Part shown: positions 53,656 to 60,905 of the stretch, one piece after another | Layout: every line of letters starts with the position of its first letter | Numbering within the stretch: the first letter of the stretch is position 1 | NCBI RefSeq assembly: GCF_001517835.1 | Contig: NZ_LOQG01000027.1 | Span: 96,568 to 160,567, forward strand | Origin: Caviibacter abscessus | Lineage (GTDB): Bacteria; Fusobacteriota; Fusobacteriia; Fusobacteriales; Leptotrichiaceae | Length of the DNA: 64,000 nucleotides | Reading direction: 5' to 3' | Translations under genes and position numbers: made by a program | The notes under the pieces: model-generated | What the model saw: the letters and a program-made list of their open reading frames with translations, nothing else | What the model was told of the DNA's origin: nothing | Database searches by the model: none

Positions 53656-54092
53656 AAATAGCAATAGGGAATGACCACGCAGGTCCAGCTCTAAAAAAAG
53701 AATTAGTTTCATTTCTTGAAAGTGAAGGACACCAAGTTATAAACTTTGGAACGGACAGCTATGATTCAGTTGACTATCCTGATTTTGCAAAAACTGTATC
53801 AAATGCAATTTTAAAATCAGAAGCGGATTTAGGTATTTTAATATGTGGTACAGGGATAGGAATATCCATGGCTGCAAATAAAATATCAGGTATACGTGCA
53901 GCAATTGTAACAAATGAACTTTGTGCAAGACTTGCAAGGCAACATAACAATGCTAATATAATTGCATTAGGAGCAAGAGTGATAGGTCCTGATCTTGCCA
54001 AATCTTGTGTCAAAGAATTTTTAAATGCAGAATTTGAAGGTGGAAGACACGCAAGAAGAGTTGAAAAGTTAGAGGGATGTGGTTGTGAGTGA
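53652..54092 (+). CDS. rpiB: Ribose-5-phosphate isomerase B
   Basis: The 146-residue protein has MKIAIGNDHAGPALKKEL, DYPDFAKTV and the catalytic-cysteine loop ICGTGIGISMAANK, then HNNANIIALGAR. It interconverts ribose-5- and ribulose-5-phosphate, or allose phosphates in some relatives. The ATG at 53652 overlaps the end of the MATE gene; an earlier in-frame start would make a non-homologous basic extension. It overlaps the HIT gene by 4 bases. Confidence 0.95.
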   Translation: MKIAIGNDHAGPALKKELVSFLESEGHQVINFGTDSYDSVDYPDFAKTVSNAILKSEADLGILICGTGIGISMAANKISGIRAAIVTNELCARLARQHNNANIIALGARVIGPDLAKSCVKEFLNAEFEGGRHARRVEKLEGCGCE

Positions 54093-54427
54093 GCACAATT
54101 TTTAAAAAGATAATTGATAAGGAAATTCCTGCTAAAATCGTTTATGAAGATAATGAAGTTATAGCATTTCATGATGCTTTTCCGATAGCACCGGTACATA
54201 TACTAATATTACCTAAAAAAGAAATAGTTAATTTAAATAGTGCCACAGAGGAAGACTTAAATCTTTTAGGTAAAATACAGATTGTAATTTCTAAACTTGC
54301 AAAAGAATTTGGTATAGATAAGACAGGTTATAGGGTTGTAACAAACATAGGTGAAGATGGAGGACAAACAGTTTTTCATATGCACTATCATTTAATAGGT
54401 GGTAGAAAACTTGGAACAGATATGTAA
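54089..54427 (+). CDS. HIT-family nucleotide-binding protein
   Basis: The 112-residue protein has TIFKKIIDKEIPAKIVYEDNEVIAFHD, and the histidine triad near the end as FHMHYHLIGGRKLG. This resembles HinT/PKCI proteins that hydrolyse AMP-lysine or AMP-amino bonds. The GTG start at 54089 overlaps the rpiB stop (GTGA). Confidence 0.93.
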   Translation: MSTIFKKIIDKEIPAKIVYEDNEVIAFHDAFPIAPVHILILPKKEIVNLNSATEEDLNLLGKIQIVISKLAKEFGIDKTGYRVVTNIGEDGGQTVFHMHYHLIGGRKLGTDM

Positions 54428-55199
54428 TGTTGAATATATAGAAAGTAAAGAAAATAAGAATTATAAGCTGTTAAAAAAACTTAGTAAGAAAAAATATAGA
54501 GATGAAAATAATATTTTTATTGCAGAAGGTGAAAAATTTTTAGAGGATAATAAAAATTTTACCAAAATAATAATTTCAAGTGATAAATTTGAATATTTTA
54601 ATGATAAGTATGATTTATCAAAGTATGATAAAATAACAGTTTTAAAAACATCGCTTTTTAATGAGTTATCAACACAAGAAAACAGTCAAGGAATAATATT
54701 TATTTATTCAAAAAATGCTTGTAGTTTAAGTGAAATATCGTCAGATGTAATAATTTTAGATGATGTTCAAGACCCTGGTAATGTAGGAACTATAATTAGA
54801 ACAATGGTTGCGTTAGAATATAAAAATTTAATACTTACAAAAGGTTCTGTTGATGTATACACGCCAAAAGCGGTTAGAGCATCTATGGGAGGAATTTTTA
54901 ATATTAATGTAATTTATTCAAAATATGATGAAATAATTAAATTTTTAAAAAATAATAATTATAGAGTATTTGCAACAGCGTTAGATAATAGGTCGATTGA
55001 CTATAGGGATATAAAATTAAATGATAACAAAAATGCCTATATATTTGGACATGAAGGTGGAGGTATTTCAAAGACTTTATTAGATATTTCTGATTATAAA
55101 ACAATAATACCTATATCAAGTAATATAAACTCACTTAATGTATCAGTTGCCAGTGCTGTTTTTCTTTATAAGGTAAGGGAAATTGAAAAGAAAATATAG
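54399..55199 (+). CDS. SpoU/TrmH-family RNA 2'-O-methyltransferase
   Basis: The roughly 260-residue protein has an N-terminal substrate-binding domain (KKYRDENNIFIAEGEKFLED) and the SPOUT knot motifs LDDVQDPGNVGTIIRTMVA, IFGHEGGGIS and SLNVSVASAVFLYKV. It would 2'-O-methylate rRNA or tRNA. The start is uncertain: the listed GTG lies inside the HIT gene, with TTG at 54411 as an alternative, and no in-frame ATG exists nearby. A terminator follows the stop. Confidence 0.9.
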   Translation: MVENLEQICNVEYIESKENKNYKLLKKLSKKKYRDENNIFIAEGEKFLEDNKNFTKIIISSDKFEYFNDKYDLSKYDKITVLKTSLFNELSTQENSQGIIFIYSKNACSLSEISSDVIILDDVQDPGNVGTIIRTMVALEYKNLILTKGSVDVYTPKAVRASMGGIFNINVIYSKYDEIIKFLKNNNYRVFATALDNRSIDYRDIKLNDNKNAYIFGHEGGGISKTLLDISDYKTIIPISSNINSLNVSVASAVFLYKVREIEKKI

Positions 55200-55214
55200 A
55201 ATTATTAAACATTT

Positions 55215-55242
55215 TGCATCTAAAAATTAGGTGCATTTTTTT
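55215..55242 (+). terminator. Terminator after the SpoU-type gene
   Basis: TGCATCTA (55215-55222) pairs with TAGGTGCA (55228-55235), with one wobble, around a 5-base loop. A T-run follows. Confidence 0.8.
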
Positions 55243-55280
55243 CAACCTAAAAAAATTATCTGATTTTTCGCACAAATTAA

Positions 55281-55354
55281 TTAGATTATCTAAGTAATTT
55301 TATTAATATAACTGAACTATAGGTATTGAAATATATTTCTTTTAGTTATATAAT
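55281..55354 (+). promoter_or_regulatory. Promoter with an upstream palindrome before the secreted histidine-bearing protein gene
   Basis: TTGAAA (55326-55331), a 17-base spacer and TATAAT (55349-55354) make a near-consensus promoter 23 bases before the ATG. A perfect 13-base palindrome TTAGATTATCTAA (55281-55293) lies 33 bases upstream of the -35 and is a candidate activator or repressor site. Confidence 0.6.
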
Positions 55355-55376
55355 AGGAAAAAAAGGAGTGATTGAT

Positions 55377-55973
55377 ATGAAAAAAATTTTTACGATGATG
55401 TTAGCATTTTTAACATTATCTATTGCAGGATTTGCACATGGGAAGCACAAAAAACCTGTTTTTGAAAGTTCTGTAGTGTACAAAACTTGCAATGAAAACA
55501 AAGCTGTTCCTATTACATTACAATTAGGAAAATCTGAAGGGAAAGATCTTTTATATATCCCAGGTTGGGGAAGAGTATTTTTAACTAAAACAGATTATGG
55601 TTATCAAGATATAAATAATAACTTTACAGTATTTACAAACAAAAATGGAAGTATAACTATAGGTGTAAATGTAACTATGATGGATTTAAATCATATAAAA
55701 CCTGAACAATACCCTAAAGGAACTTTCTTCCATTCATTCTCAGGATATTTACACTCACATGTTTATCCTAAACTTGAAAATAATATAATAAAAATTGGGG
55801 ATAAAGAATATAAAGTTATCAAAACTGTAAATGAATTTGATGGTTCTGCTCTTTATACAGAAGAAAATGGAAGATTTACTTTCTTATTAACAAGAAATTG
55901 GAATAATGAACAACATCCAATACCTGATGTAGCAGAATTTAAAATGGTTCAAGATTTATGTCCTTTAAAATAA
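55377..55973 (+). CDS. Secreted protein of unknown function
   Basis: The 198-residue protein has a clear signal peptide (MKKIFTMMLAFLTLSIAGFA). The mature part starts HGKHKKP and contains several histidines (FHSFSGYLHSHVYP, EQHPIPDV) and two cysteines, one in KTCNE and one near the end in DLCPLK, which could form a disulfide. The family is unrecognised; metal binding is possible. The ATG at 55377 follows AAGGAG; an earlier in-frame codon falls on the -35 box. Strong promoter elements suggest a well expressed, monocistronic gene. Confidence 0.7.
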   Translation: MKKIFTMMLAFLTLSIAGFAHGKHKKPVFESSVVYKTCNENKAVPITLQLGKSEGKDLLYIPGWGRVFLTKTDYGYQDINNNFTVFTNKNGSITIGVNVTMMDLNHIKPEQYPKGTFFHSFSGYLHSHVYPKLENNIIKIGDKEYKVIKTVNEFDGSALYTEENGRFTFLLTRNWNNEQHPIPDVAEFKMVQDLCPLK

Positions 55974-56020
55974 ATATAAGGAAAATATAATTAAATTATA
56001 AGGAAATTCTAAGGAAAGCA

Positions 56021-56108
56021 TGTTATACTCCATTTGTAGTAAAGATACAAATAATCATGTTTTTTTCAATTCTAAGAAAGCACATTAGTATTCTAATGTG
56101 TTTTTTTA
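56021..56108 (+). ncRNA. Candidate short transcript ending in a terminator hairpin
   Basis: An extended -10 (TGTTATACT, 56021-56029) has no gene after it. About 50 bases on lies a perfect hairpin, CACATTAG (56081-56088) with CTAATGTG (56093-56100), followed by seven T. A transcript of roughly 70 bases could be made. The hairpin may equally be just the terminator of the secreted-protein gene that ends at 55973. This 190-base gap otherwise holds only the tsaD promoter (TATAAT at 56135-56140). Confidence 0.3.
56081..56108 (+). terminator. Terminator upstream of tsaD
   Basis: A perfect 8-base-pair stem with a TATT loop and T7 tail. It insulates tsaD from the upstream gene. Confidence 0.82.
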
Positions 56109-56163
56109 TTGTTGTATTTTGCACTTTTTTGTAATATAATTAGTAGTAATAAAGGAGAAAAAT

Positions 56164-57174
56164 ATGAAAATTTTAGGAATTGAGAGTTCCTGTGATGAAA
56201 CTTCTATTGCGATAGTTGAAGATGGCAAAAAAGTATATAGTAATATTATTGCTACACAAATAGATATACATAAAAAATATGGTGGAGTAGTGCCTGAAAT
56301 AGCATCAAGACACCACATACAAAATATAAGTTATGTACTTTATGAATGTTTAAAAGAAGCAAATATGACTATGGAAGATATTGATTATATAGCTGTAACT
56401 AATAAACCTGGATTAATAGGTTCATTATTGGTAGGTTTAATATTTGCAAAAGGATTAGCTGTTAAATTTAATAAACCTTTAATACCAGTTAATCACATTA
56501 ATGGACATATTTATTCATTATTTCTTGAAAATGATAATGTAAAATTACCTGCAATAACAATAGTTGCTTCCGGTGGTCATACAAGTATATATAATATGGA
56601 TGAAAATCATAACTTAACATTGTTAGGTGAAACTCTAGATGATGCAATTGGAGAAGCTTATGATAAAGTTGCAAGAGTTATAGGTTTACAGTATCCTGGA
56701 GGACCTGCAATTGAGAAATGCTCAAAAGAAGGTAAGTTAGATATTAATATACCGTTACCAAATATTAAAGATTATGATTTAAGTTTCAGTGGAATAAAAA
56801 CATACGTTACAAATTATGTAAATAAAAAACAAATGAAAAATGAAAGTTATAATATAAGTGATATAGCAAAATCATTTCAGTGTACGGCAGTTGAGCATTT
56901 AAAAAGAAAAGCGATTAAAGCAATTTTAGATACAAATGCAAAAACAATAGCAATAGCTGGAGGAGTTTCAGCTAACACTTATTTAAGGGAAGCACTTTAT
57001 AATTCAAATGAACTAAAAGATGTAGATATTATTTTCCCTAAAAAAATGGAATATTGTACTGATAATGGTGCAATGATAGCGGCTTGTGCTTATTATATGT
57101 TAAAATATAGAAAAGATTTAGAAATATCTATTAACGTTGATGCTACATCAACTAAAGAATTTCATAGAAACTAA
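56164..57174 (+). CDS. tsaD: tRNA N6-threonylcarbamoyladenosine transferase TsaD
   Basis: The 336-residue ASKHA-fold protein has ILGIESSCDETSIAIVEDG, EIASRHHIQNI, VNHINGHIYSLF with metal-binding histidines, ASGGHTSIY and YCTDNGAMIAAC. With TsaB, TsaC and TsaE it makes t6A37 in ANN-decoding tRNAs, including the tRNA-Met encoded just downstream. Length is normal. AAAGGAG precedes the ATG. Confidence 0.97.
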   Translation: MKILGIESSCDETSIAIVEDGKKVYSNIIATQIDIHKKYGGVVPEIASRHHIQNISYVLYECLKEANMTMEDIDYIAVTNKPGLIGSLLVGLIFAKGLAVKFNKPLIPVNHINGHIYSLFLENDNVKLPAITIVASGGHTSIYNMDENHNLTLLGETLDDAIGEAYDKVARVIGLQYPGGPAIEKCSKEGKLDINIPLPNIKDYDLSFSGIKTYVTNYVNKKQMKNESYNISDIAKSFQCTAVEHLKRKAIKAILDTNAKTIAIAGGVSANTYLREALYNSNELKDVDIIFPKKMEYCTDNGAMIAACAYYMLKYRKDLEISINVDATSTKEFHRN

Positions 57175-57184
57175 AGGAGGAAAA

Positions 57185-57916
57185 ATGTTAGAACAAACAT
57201 ATAATTTTTTAAGAAAATACAGAAATTATGTAAACAAAAAATTAATACCTTCAAGAAAAAGAATGAAAAGACCAGGCTATTTAGAAAGAGTAAATATGAC
57301 TAAAAAAGCAGCAAATGAAATAACAGAATTTATTGCTGAAAAGTATAGCGTTGGAACAGACAAGTATTTTGACAAAGCACCACTACCTAATGTCTATTAT
57401 ACAGATGAGATTGTACTTATTCCTAAAAATACAACGACAATTTTTACATATTGGGAAGTAAGAGAAGATACGTTTAAAGCATTAAAAGAAAAGTATAATG
57501 TTGAAGATCAAGTAACGCTTAAAGTATATAAAGAAAAAAGATTGTTTATGACTATTAAAATACCTAGTAGAGTAGGTTCTAAATATATAAATAATGTTAA
57601 AGCTGATGGTATTTACGAAGTATCTTTAGGATTTACAAACAATAAAGGTGAATTTTTTGAAGTAGCACATTCAAATACTGCTATTTCTCCAAGAGGAAGA
57701 ATAACAAATAATACAAGCGTAACTTGGGGAAGAGGATTAAAATATAAAAAGAAAATTTATCTTAAAACATATTCTAAATATGATTTGCCTGATGAACTTG
57801 AATTTAGAGATGAAATACTTGATGATGAAATTAAATCAATTAGTTCAGATAAAAAGATTATGTACAATGGTTCATCAAATTTAAGATTTGGCTCATCTGA
57901 CTTAATTAGAAAATAG
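57185..57916 (+). CDS. DUF4912 domain protein
   Basis: The 243-residue protein has a basic N-terminal region (1-75) and a DUF4912-type core (about 75-180: YYTDEIVLIPKNTTTIFTYWEV, then a VSLGFTNNKGEFFEVAHSNTAISPRG segment). The W-E-V and F-x-x-x-A-x-S-N motifs fit this family, known from Firmicutes and related groups, with no firm function. The ATG at 57185 has AAAGGAGG upstream. It begins 10 bases after tsaD and is followed by a terminator. Confidence 0.75.
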   Translation: MLEQTYNFLRKYRNYVNKKLIPSRKRMKRPGYLERVNMTKKAANEITEFIAEKYSVGTDKYFDKAPLPNVYYTDEIVLIPKNTTTIFTYWEVREDTFKALKEKYNVEDQVTLKVYKEKRLFMTIKIPSRVGSKYINNVKADGIYEVSLGFTNNKGEFFEVAHSNTAISPRGRITNNTSVTWGRGLKYKKKIYLKTYSKYDLPDELEFRDEILDDEIKSISSDKKIMYNGSSNLRFGSSDLIRK

Positions 57917-57924
57917 TAATTAAG

Positions 57925-57955
57925 GAGAAAGTTAAATTTTAACTTTCTCTTTATT
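57925..57955 (+). terminator. Terminator after the DUF4912 gene
   Basis: GAGAAAGTTAAA (57925-57936) is the exact complement of TTTAACTTTCTC (57938-57949). T-rich sequence follows. It lies directly before the tRNA promoter. Confidence 0.82.
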
Positions 57956-57961
57956 TAATTG

Positions 57962-57990
57962 TTGACAAACTTTTATAATTTTGATAATAT
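57962..57990 (+). promoter_or_regulatory. Promoter of the tRNA-Met gene
   Basis: TTGACA (57962-57967), a 17-base spacer and TAATAT (57985-57990) lie 18 bases before the tRNA. The two hexamers and the spacing are identical to the rRNA promoter at 63790. Confidence 0.85.
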
Positions 57991-58008
57991 ATTATTTGTT
58001 AAAAGGAT

Positions 58009-58085
58009 GTCTAGGTAGCTCAATCGGCTAGAGCATACGGTTCATACCCGTAAGGTTAACGGTTCGATTCCGTTCCTAGACACCA
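58009..58085 (+). tRNA. tRNA-Met (CAT anticodon, elongator type)
   Basis: The 77-base cloverleaf has acceptor stem GTCTAGG / CCTAGAC, D-arm GCTC...GAGC, anticodon arm TACGG-TTCATAC-CCGTA with CAT at 58043-58045, variable loop AGGTT, T-arm AACGG-TTCGATT-CCGTT, discriminator A and encoded CCA. A paired first base (G1-C72) and the lack of three G-C pairs in the anticodon stem argue against initiator tRNA. A CAU tRNA could also be tRNA-Ile2 after lysidine modification; I prefer Met, but not strongly. Confidence 0.92.
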
Positions 58086-58104
58086 TTTTTTTATAGGAGT
58101 AAAT

Positions 58105-59001
58105 ATGGATTTACATCAATTAAAATCATTTTATGAAACCTGTAAAGCACAGAGTTTTACAAGAGCTAGTGAAAAGCTTTTTATCAGTCAATCTGCGATC
58201 TCTGTGCAAATCAAAAGACTTGAAGAAAGTTTAAATACCAAGTTAATTGAAAGAACGTCAAAAACTTTTAAATTAACATTTGCGGGTAAAGAACTTTTTA
58301 AAATGGCTAGTGAAATATTCGATAACATATCAAGAATGGAAAATAATATAAAAAAAATAGTAGATAATAATCAAATTAAAATATTTGTAGGAGCAACACA
58401 TAATATAGGAGAGCCGGTATTACCACAAATAATAAAAGATTATAGGGATATTAATCCTAAAGTTGAATTTGATATTTTTGTAAAAAATAATAATTCTTTA
58501 TTTACTAATTTAAAAGAAGGAAATCTTGATATTATATTCACAGAAGATATGGCAATAGGAGATAAAGAAGTTAAAGTTATAGACACAGATTATTATCCTT
58601 TTGTAATAATAGCTCCAAATAGTGTAAAAAAATACAAAGATCTTGCGAATATTTATTATTTAAAACGTGATAATGCAAATATTAATAATTACATAGAACA
58701 ATTTGAAGAAATTGTAGGTTTTAGTAATGATAAGGTTATGAGTGTAAATGGCAGTATTGAAACAATTAAACATTTTGTTAATTTAGGAATAGGGTATGCT
58801 GTAGTACCGTATTATTGTATATATCATAATGTATTTAATAAAGAGTTTAAAATAATACATAGGTTTGATAAGAAAGAAAATAAGTTTCAAATGATGTATT
58901 TAAAAGAAACCGTGCAAAATGATTTGATAAAAGATTTTATTGATTTTGTTAAAAAATATGACATAGATAAACCGCTAAAGGAAATAAAAAATAAGTTATA
59001 A
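58105..59001 (+). CDS. LysR-family transcriptional regulator
   Basis: The 298-residue protein has an N-terminal winged helix (1-65: LHQLKSFYETCKAQSFTRASEKLFISQSAISVQIKRLEESL) and a two-lobed effector-binding domain (about 88-290: KIFVGATHNIGEPVLPQI, VKHFVNLGIGYAVVP type). The effector and target are not evident, because no divergent gene lies next to it. It starts 19 bases after the tRNA, so its promoter may be shared with the tRNA transcript. Confidence 0.92.
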   Translation: MDLHQLKSFYETCKAQSFTRASEKLFISQSAISVQIKRLEESLNTKLIERTSKTFKLTFAGKELFKMASEIFDNISRMENNIKKIVDNNQIKIFVGATHNIGEPVLPQIIKDYRDINPKVEFDIFVKNNNSLFTNLKEGNLDIIFTEDMAIGDKEVKVIDTDYYPFVIIAPNSVKKYKDLANIYYLKRDNANINNYIEQFEEIVGFSNDKVMSVNGSIETIKHFVNLGIGYAVVPYYCIYHNVFNKEFKIIHRFDKKENKFQMMYLKETVQNDLIKDFIDFVKKYDIDKPLKEIKNKL

Positions 59002-59012
59002 TTAGATATTTC

Positions 59013-59041
59013 TTGAAAATTATTAATTATTGTGGTAGAAT
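59013..59041 (+). promoter_or_regulatory. Promoter of rpmB
   Basis: TTGAAA (59013-59018), a 17-base spacer and TAGAAT (59036-59041) with TGG just before it (extended -10) lie 33 bases before the rpmB ATG. Confidence 0.65.
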
Positions 59042-59074
59042 GAAAATCTAGGTATTAATTTAGGAGGTGTGAGT

Positions 59075-59341
59075 ATGCAAATTTGTGAAGTATTTGGTAA
59101 AAAGACAGGACACGGAAATTCAGTAAGTCATTCACATAGAGCAACTAAAAGAATTTGGAAACCAAATTTACAAGTTATGACAATAACAGTAAATGATAAA
59201 GATGTTAGAGTTAGAGTTTGTACAAAAGCTATGAAAACTTTAAAAGGAAAAAATCCGGATCAAGTTAAGAAAATATTAATGGAAAATAAGAATAACTTAA
59301 GTGCTAGATTAGCAAAAGTTTTATTTTCAGAAGCAGAGTAA
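59075..59341 (+). CDS. rpmB: 50S ribosomal protein L28
   Basis: The 88-residue protein has the L28 signatures GKKTGHGNSVSHSHRATKRIWKPNLQ and VRVCTKAMKTLKG. It is longer than the 60-65 residue Gram-positive form and closer to the Gram-negative type. The ATG at 59075 follows AGGAGG (59062-59067) at good spacing; a GTG two codons upstream is less likely. The stop codon is enclosed in the first of two hairpins. Confidence 0.96.
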   Translation: MQICEVFGKKTGHGNSVSHSHRATKRIWKPNLQVMTITVNDKDVRVRVCTKAMKTLKGKNPDQVKKILMENKNNLSARLAKVLFSEAE

Positions 59342-59409
59342 TCTAGCTTAGTACTCTGTTTCTAATTACGTGAAAAGCTAGAATAATTCATTATTCTAGC
59401 TTTTTTTTG
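59334..59409 (+). terminator. Tandem hairpins with switchable pairing after rpmB
   Basis: Hairpin one pairs CAGAGTA (59334-59340, spanning the stop) with TACTCTG (59351-59358 region). The terminator pairs AAGCTAGAATAAT (59375-59387) with ATTATTCTAGCTT (59390-59402), followed by T8. The loop of hairpin one carries TCTAGCTT (59342-59349), which is identical to the right arm and complementary to the left arm of the terminator, so the two folds can compete. Confidence 0.75.
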
Positions 59410-59422
59410 TACCAAAAATAAA

Positions 59423-59451
59423 TTGAAAAAAAGCATATATTATGATATAAT
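59423..59451 (+). promoter_or_regulatory. Promoter of the TPR protein gene
   Basis: TTGAAA (59423-59428), a 17-base spacer and TATAAT (59446-59451), with TGA directly before the -10 (extended -10), lie 31 bases before the ATG. Confidence 0.7.
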
Positions 59452-59482
59452 TTTAATCACATAAAACAAACGGGAGAGTAAA

Positions 59483-60034
59483 ATGCTAAAGACACTAATA
59501 TTTAGAGAGTTTAGATATAACGGTGATATAGAAGATTGCATTAAAAAATTAGAAAAAAATATAGAAAATGATGCAAATGATATAGATTCGCTAAAACAGT
59601 TAGCAAATATTTATCATGCATATAAACAAAATAGTAAAGCAATTGAAATATATGAAAAATTATCGGAAGATATGCCGAATGATCACGAAATAATGGCGTT
59701 TTTAGGATATTTATATTATGAAAATGATAATTTAGAATTATCAAAAGCTTGTCTTAGAAGAGCATTGGAATTAAGCAGTAAAGAACCATTTGTATTATTT
59801 CTATTAGGGAATATAAGCTCAAGACGAGGTATGATAATAGATGCAATAAATTATTATGATAGAGCGATATTTTTAGATTTTGATATAATAACGGCTCATG
59901 TTGATTTTGGAAGAAAGTATGAACACATGGGAAGACACGAAAAAGCATATAAAGAATATCTTGCAGCATATAAATTAGACCCGCAGGCAGAAGATATTAA
60001 AGAAAAATTAGAATACATAAAAACGAAATTTTAG
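59483..60034 (+). CDS. Tetratricopeptide-repeat protein
   Basis: The 183-residue helical protein contains about four TPR units (roughly 31-64, 65-98, 99-132 and 133-166), recognisable from L-A-x-I-Y-H-A-Y, LGYLYYENDNLELSKACLRRAL and FLLGNISSRRGMIIDAINYYDRAI. It has no signal peptide or membrane segment, so it is cytoplasmic. TPRs mediate protein contacts; the partner is unknown. GGGAG lies before the ATG, and a short terminator-like hairpin follows. Confidence 0.85.
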   Translation: MLKTLIFREFRYNGDIEDCIKKLEKNIENDANDIDSLKQLANIYHAYKQNSKAIEIYEKLSEDMPNDHEIMAFLGYLYYENDNLELSKACLRRALELSSKEPFVLFLLGNISSRRGMIIDAINYYDRAIFLDFDIITAHVDFGRKYEHMGRHEKAYKEYLAAYKLDPQAEDIKEKLEYIKTKF

Positions 60035-60035
60035 T

Positions 60036-60058
60036 AGTGGCAATAGCCACTTTTCTTT
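60036..60058 (+). terminator. Short hairpin terminator between the TPR and TtcA-like genes
   Basis: AGTGGC (60036-60041) pairs with GCCACT (60046-60051) around an AATA loop. TTTCTTT follows. The next ribosome site starts right after it, so it may be leaky. Confidence 0.6.
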
Positions 60059-60069
60059 GGAGGACATAA

Positions 60070-60846
60070 ATGGAGTTTTTAAAACAAGTGGAGGAAAGTC
60101 TTGTAACAACATATAGGAAAAAAATATATACCCCATTTCTAAAAACTGTACATGAATTTAATTTAGTAGAGAATAATGATAAAATAGCAATTGCAATATC
60201 TGGAGGTAAAGATAGTTTACTTCTTGCAAAATTATTTCAAGAATTAAAAAAAGATAAATCTAAAAATTTTGAATTTAAAGCTATAAGTTTAAATCCAGGT
60301 TTTACTGAAGAAAATTTAGAGCAGTTTAAGAAAAATTTAGAAATGCTTAATATAGATTGTGAAATAATAAATACTGATATATTTGATGTAGCATATAAGT
60401 TATCTCCAGAAAGCCCATGTTTTTTATGTGCAAAAATGAGAAGAGGAGTACTTTATAGGGAACTTGAAAAATTAGGCTATACAAAAATAGCACTGGGACA
60501 TCATTTTGATGATGTTATTGAAACGACTCTTATAAACATGTTCTATGGTGCATCAATTAAGACTATGTTACCTAAAGTAGATTCTGAAAGCGGTAACTTA
60601 CAGGTTATAAGGCCGTTAGTTTATGTAGAAGAAAAAGATATAATAAGGTACACTGTAAATAATGGTATAAATGCAATGACTTGTGGATGTAAAGTAGCAC
60701 AAGGGACTTTAGTCAGTAAAAGAAAAGAGATAAAAGAATTACTAAAAACACTTGAGGAAAAAAATCCTGGTATAAAGAAAAGAATTTTTAATTCCATGAG
60801 AAATATAAACCTTAATTATGTGTTTGACTATATTCCTAAAAAATAA
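60070..60846 (+). CDS. TtcA-like tRNA 2-thiocytidine synthesis protein (PP-loop)
   Basis: The 258-residue PP-loop ATPase has SGGKDS at 44-49, a CxxC pair at 117 and 120 (SPCFLCAKMRRG), GHHFDDVIETTLINMFYG, and later cysteines at 205 and 207 (TCGCKVAQG). The three-cysteine pattern matches TtcA, which uses a [4Fe-4S] cluster to thiolate C32 of tRNAs. Related proteins act on other sulfur transfers, so the tRNA target is inferred. GGAGG precedes the ATG. Confidence 0.85.
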   Translation: MEFLKQVEESLVTTYRKKIYTPFLKTVHEFNLVENNDKIAIAISGGKDSLLLAKLFQELKKDKSKNFEFKAISLNPGFTEENLEQFKKNLEMLNIDCEIINTDIFDVAYKLSPESPCFLCAKMRRGVLYRELEKLGYTKIALGHHFDDVIETTLINMFYGASIKTMLPKVDSESGNLQVIRPLVYVEEKDIIRYTVNNGINAMTCGCKVAQGTLVSKRKEIKELLKTLEEKNPGIKKRIFNSMRNINLNYVFDYIPKK

Positions 60847-60905
60847 TATATTTGATGAAAATTAAGCATATATTATAGCATTTTTCAAAAATAAATTTCA
60901 AGGAA

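Noticed and set aside
58009..58085. Initiator tRNA-fMet
   Set aside because: The acceptor stem begins with a paired G1-C72, and the anticodon stem is TACGG/CCGTA without the three consecutive G-C pairs of initiators. Elongator Met (or Ile2) fits better.
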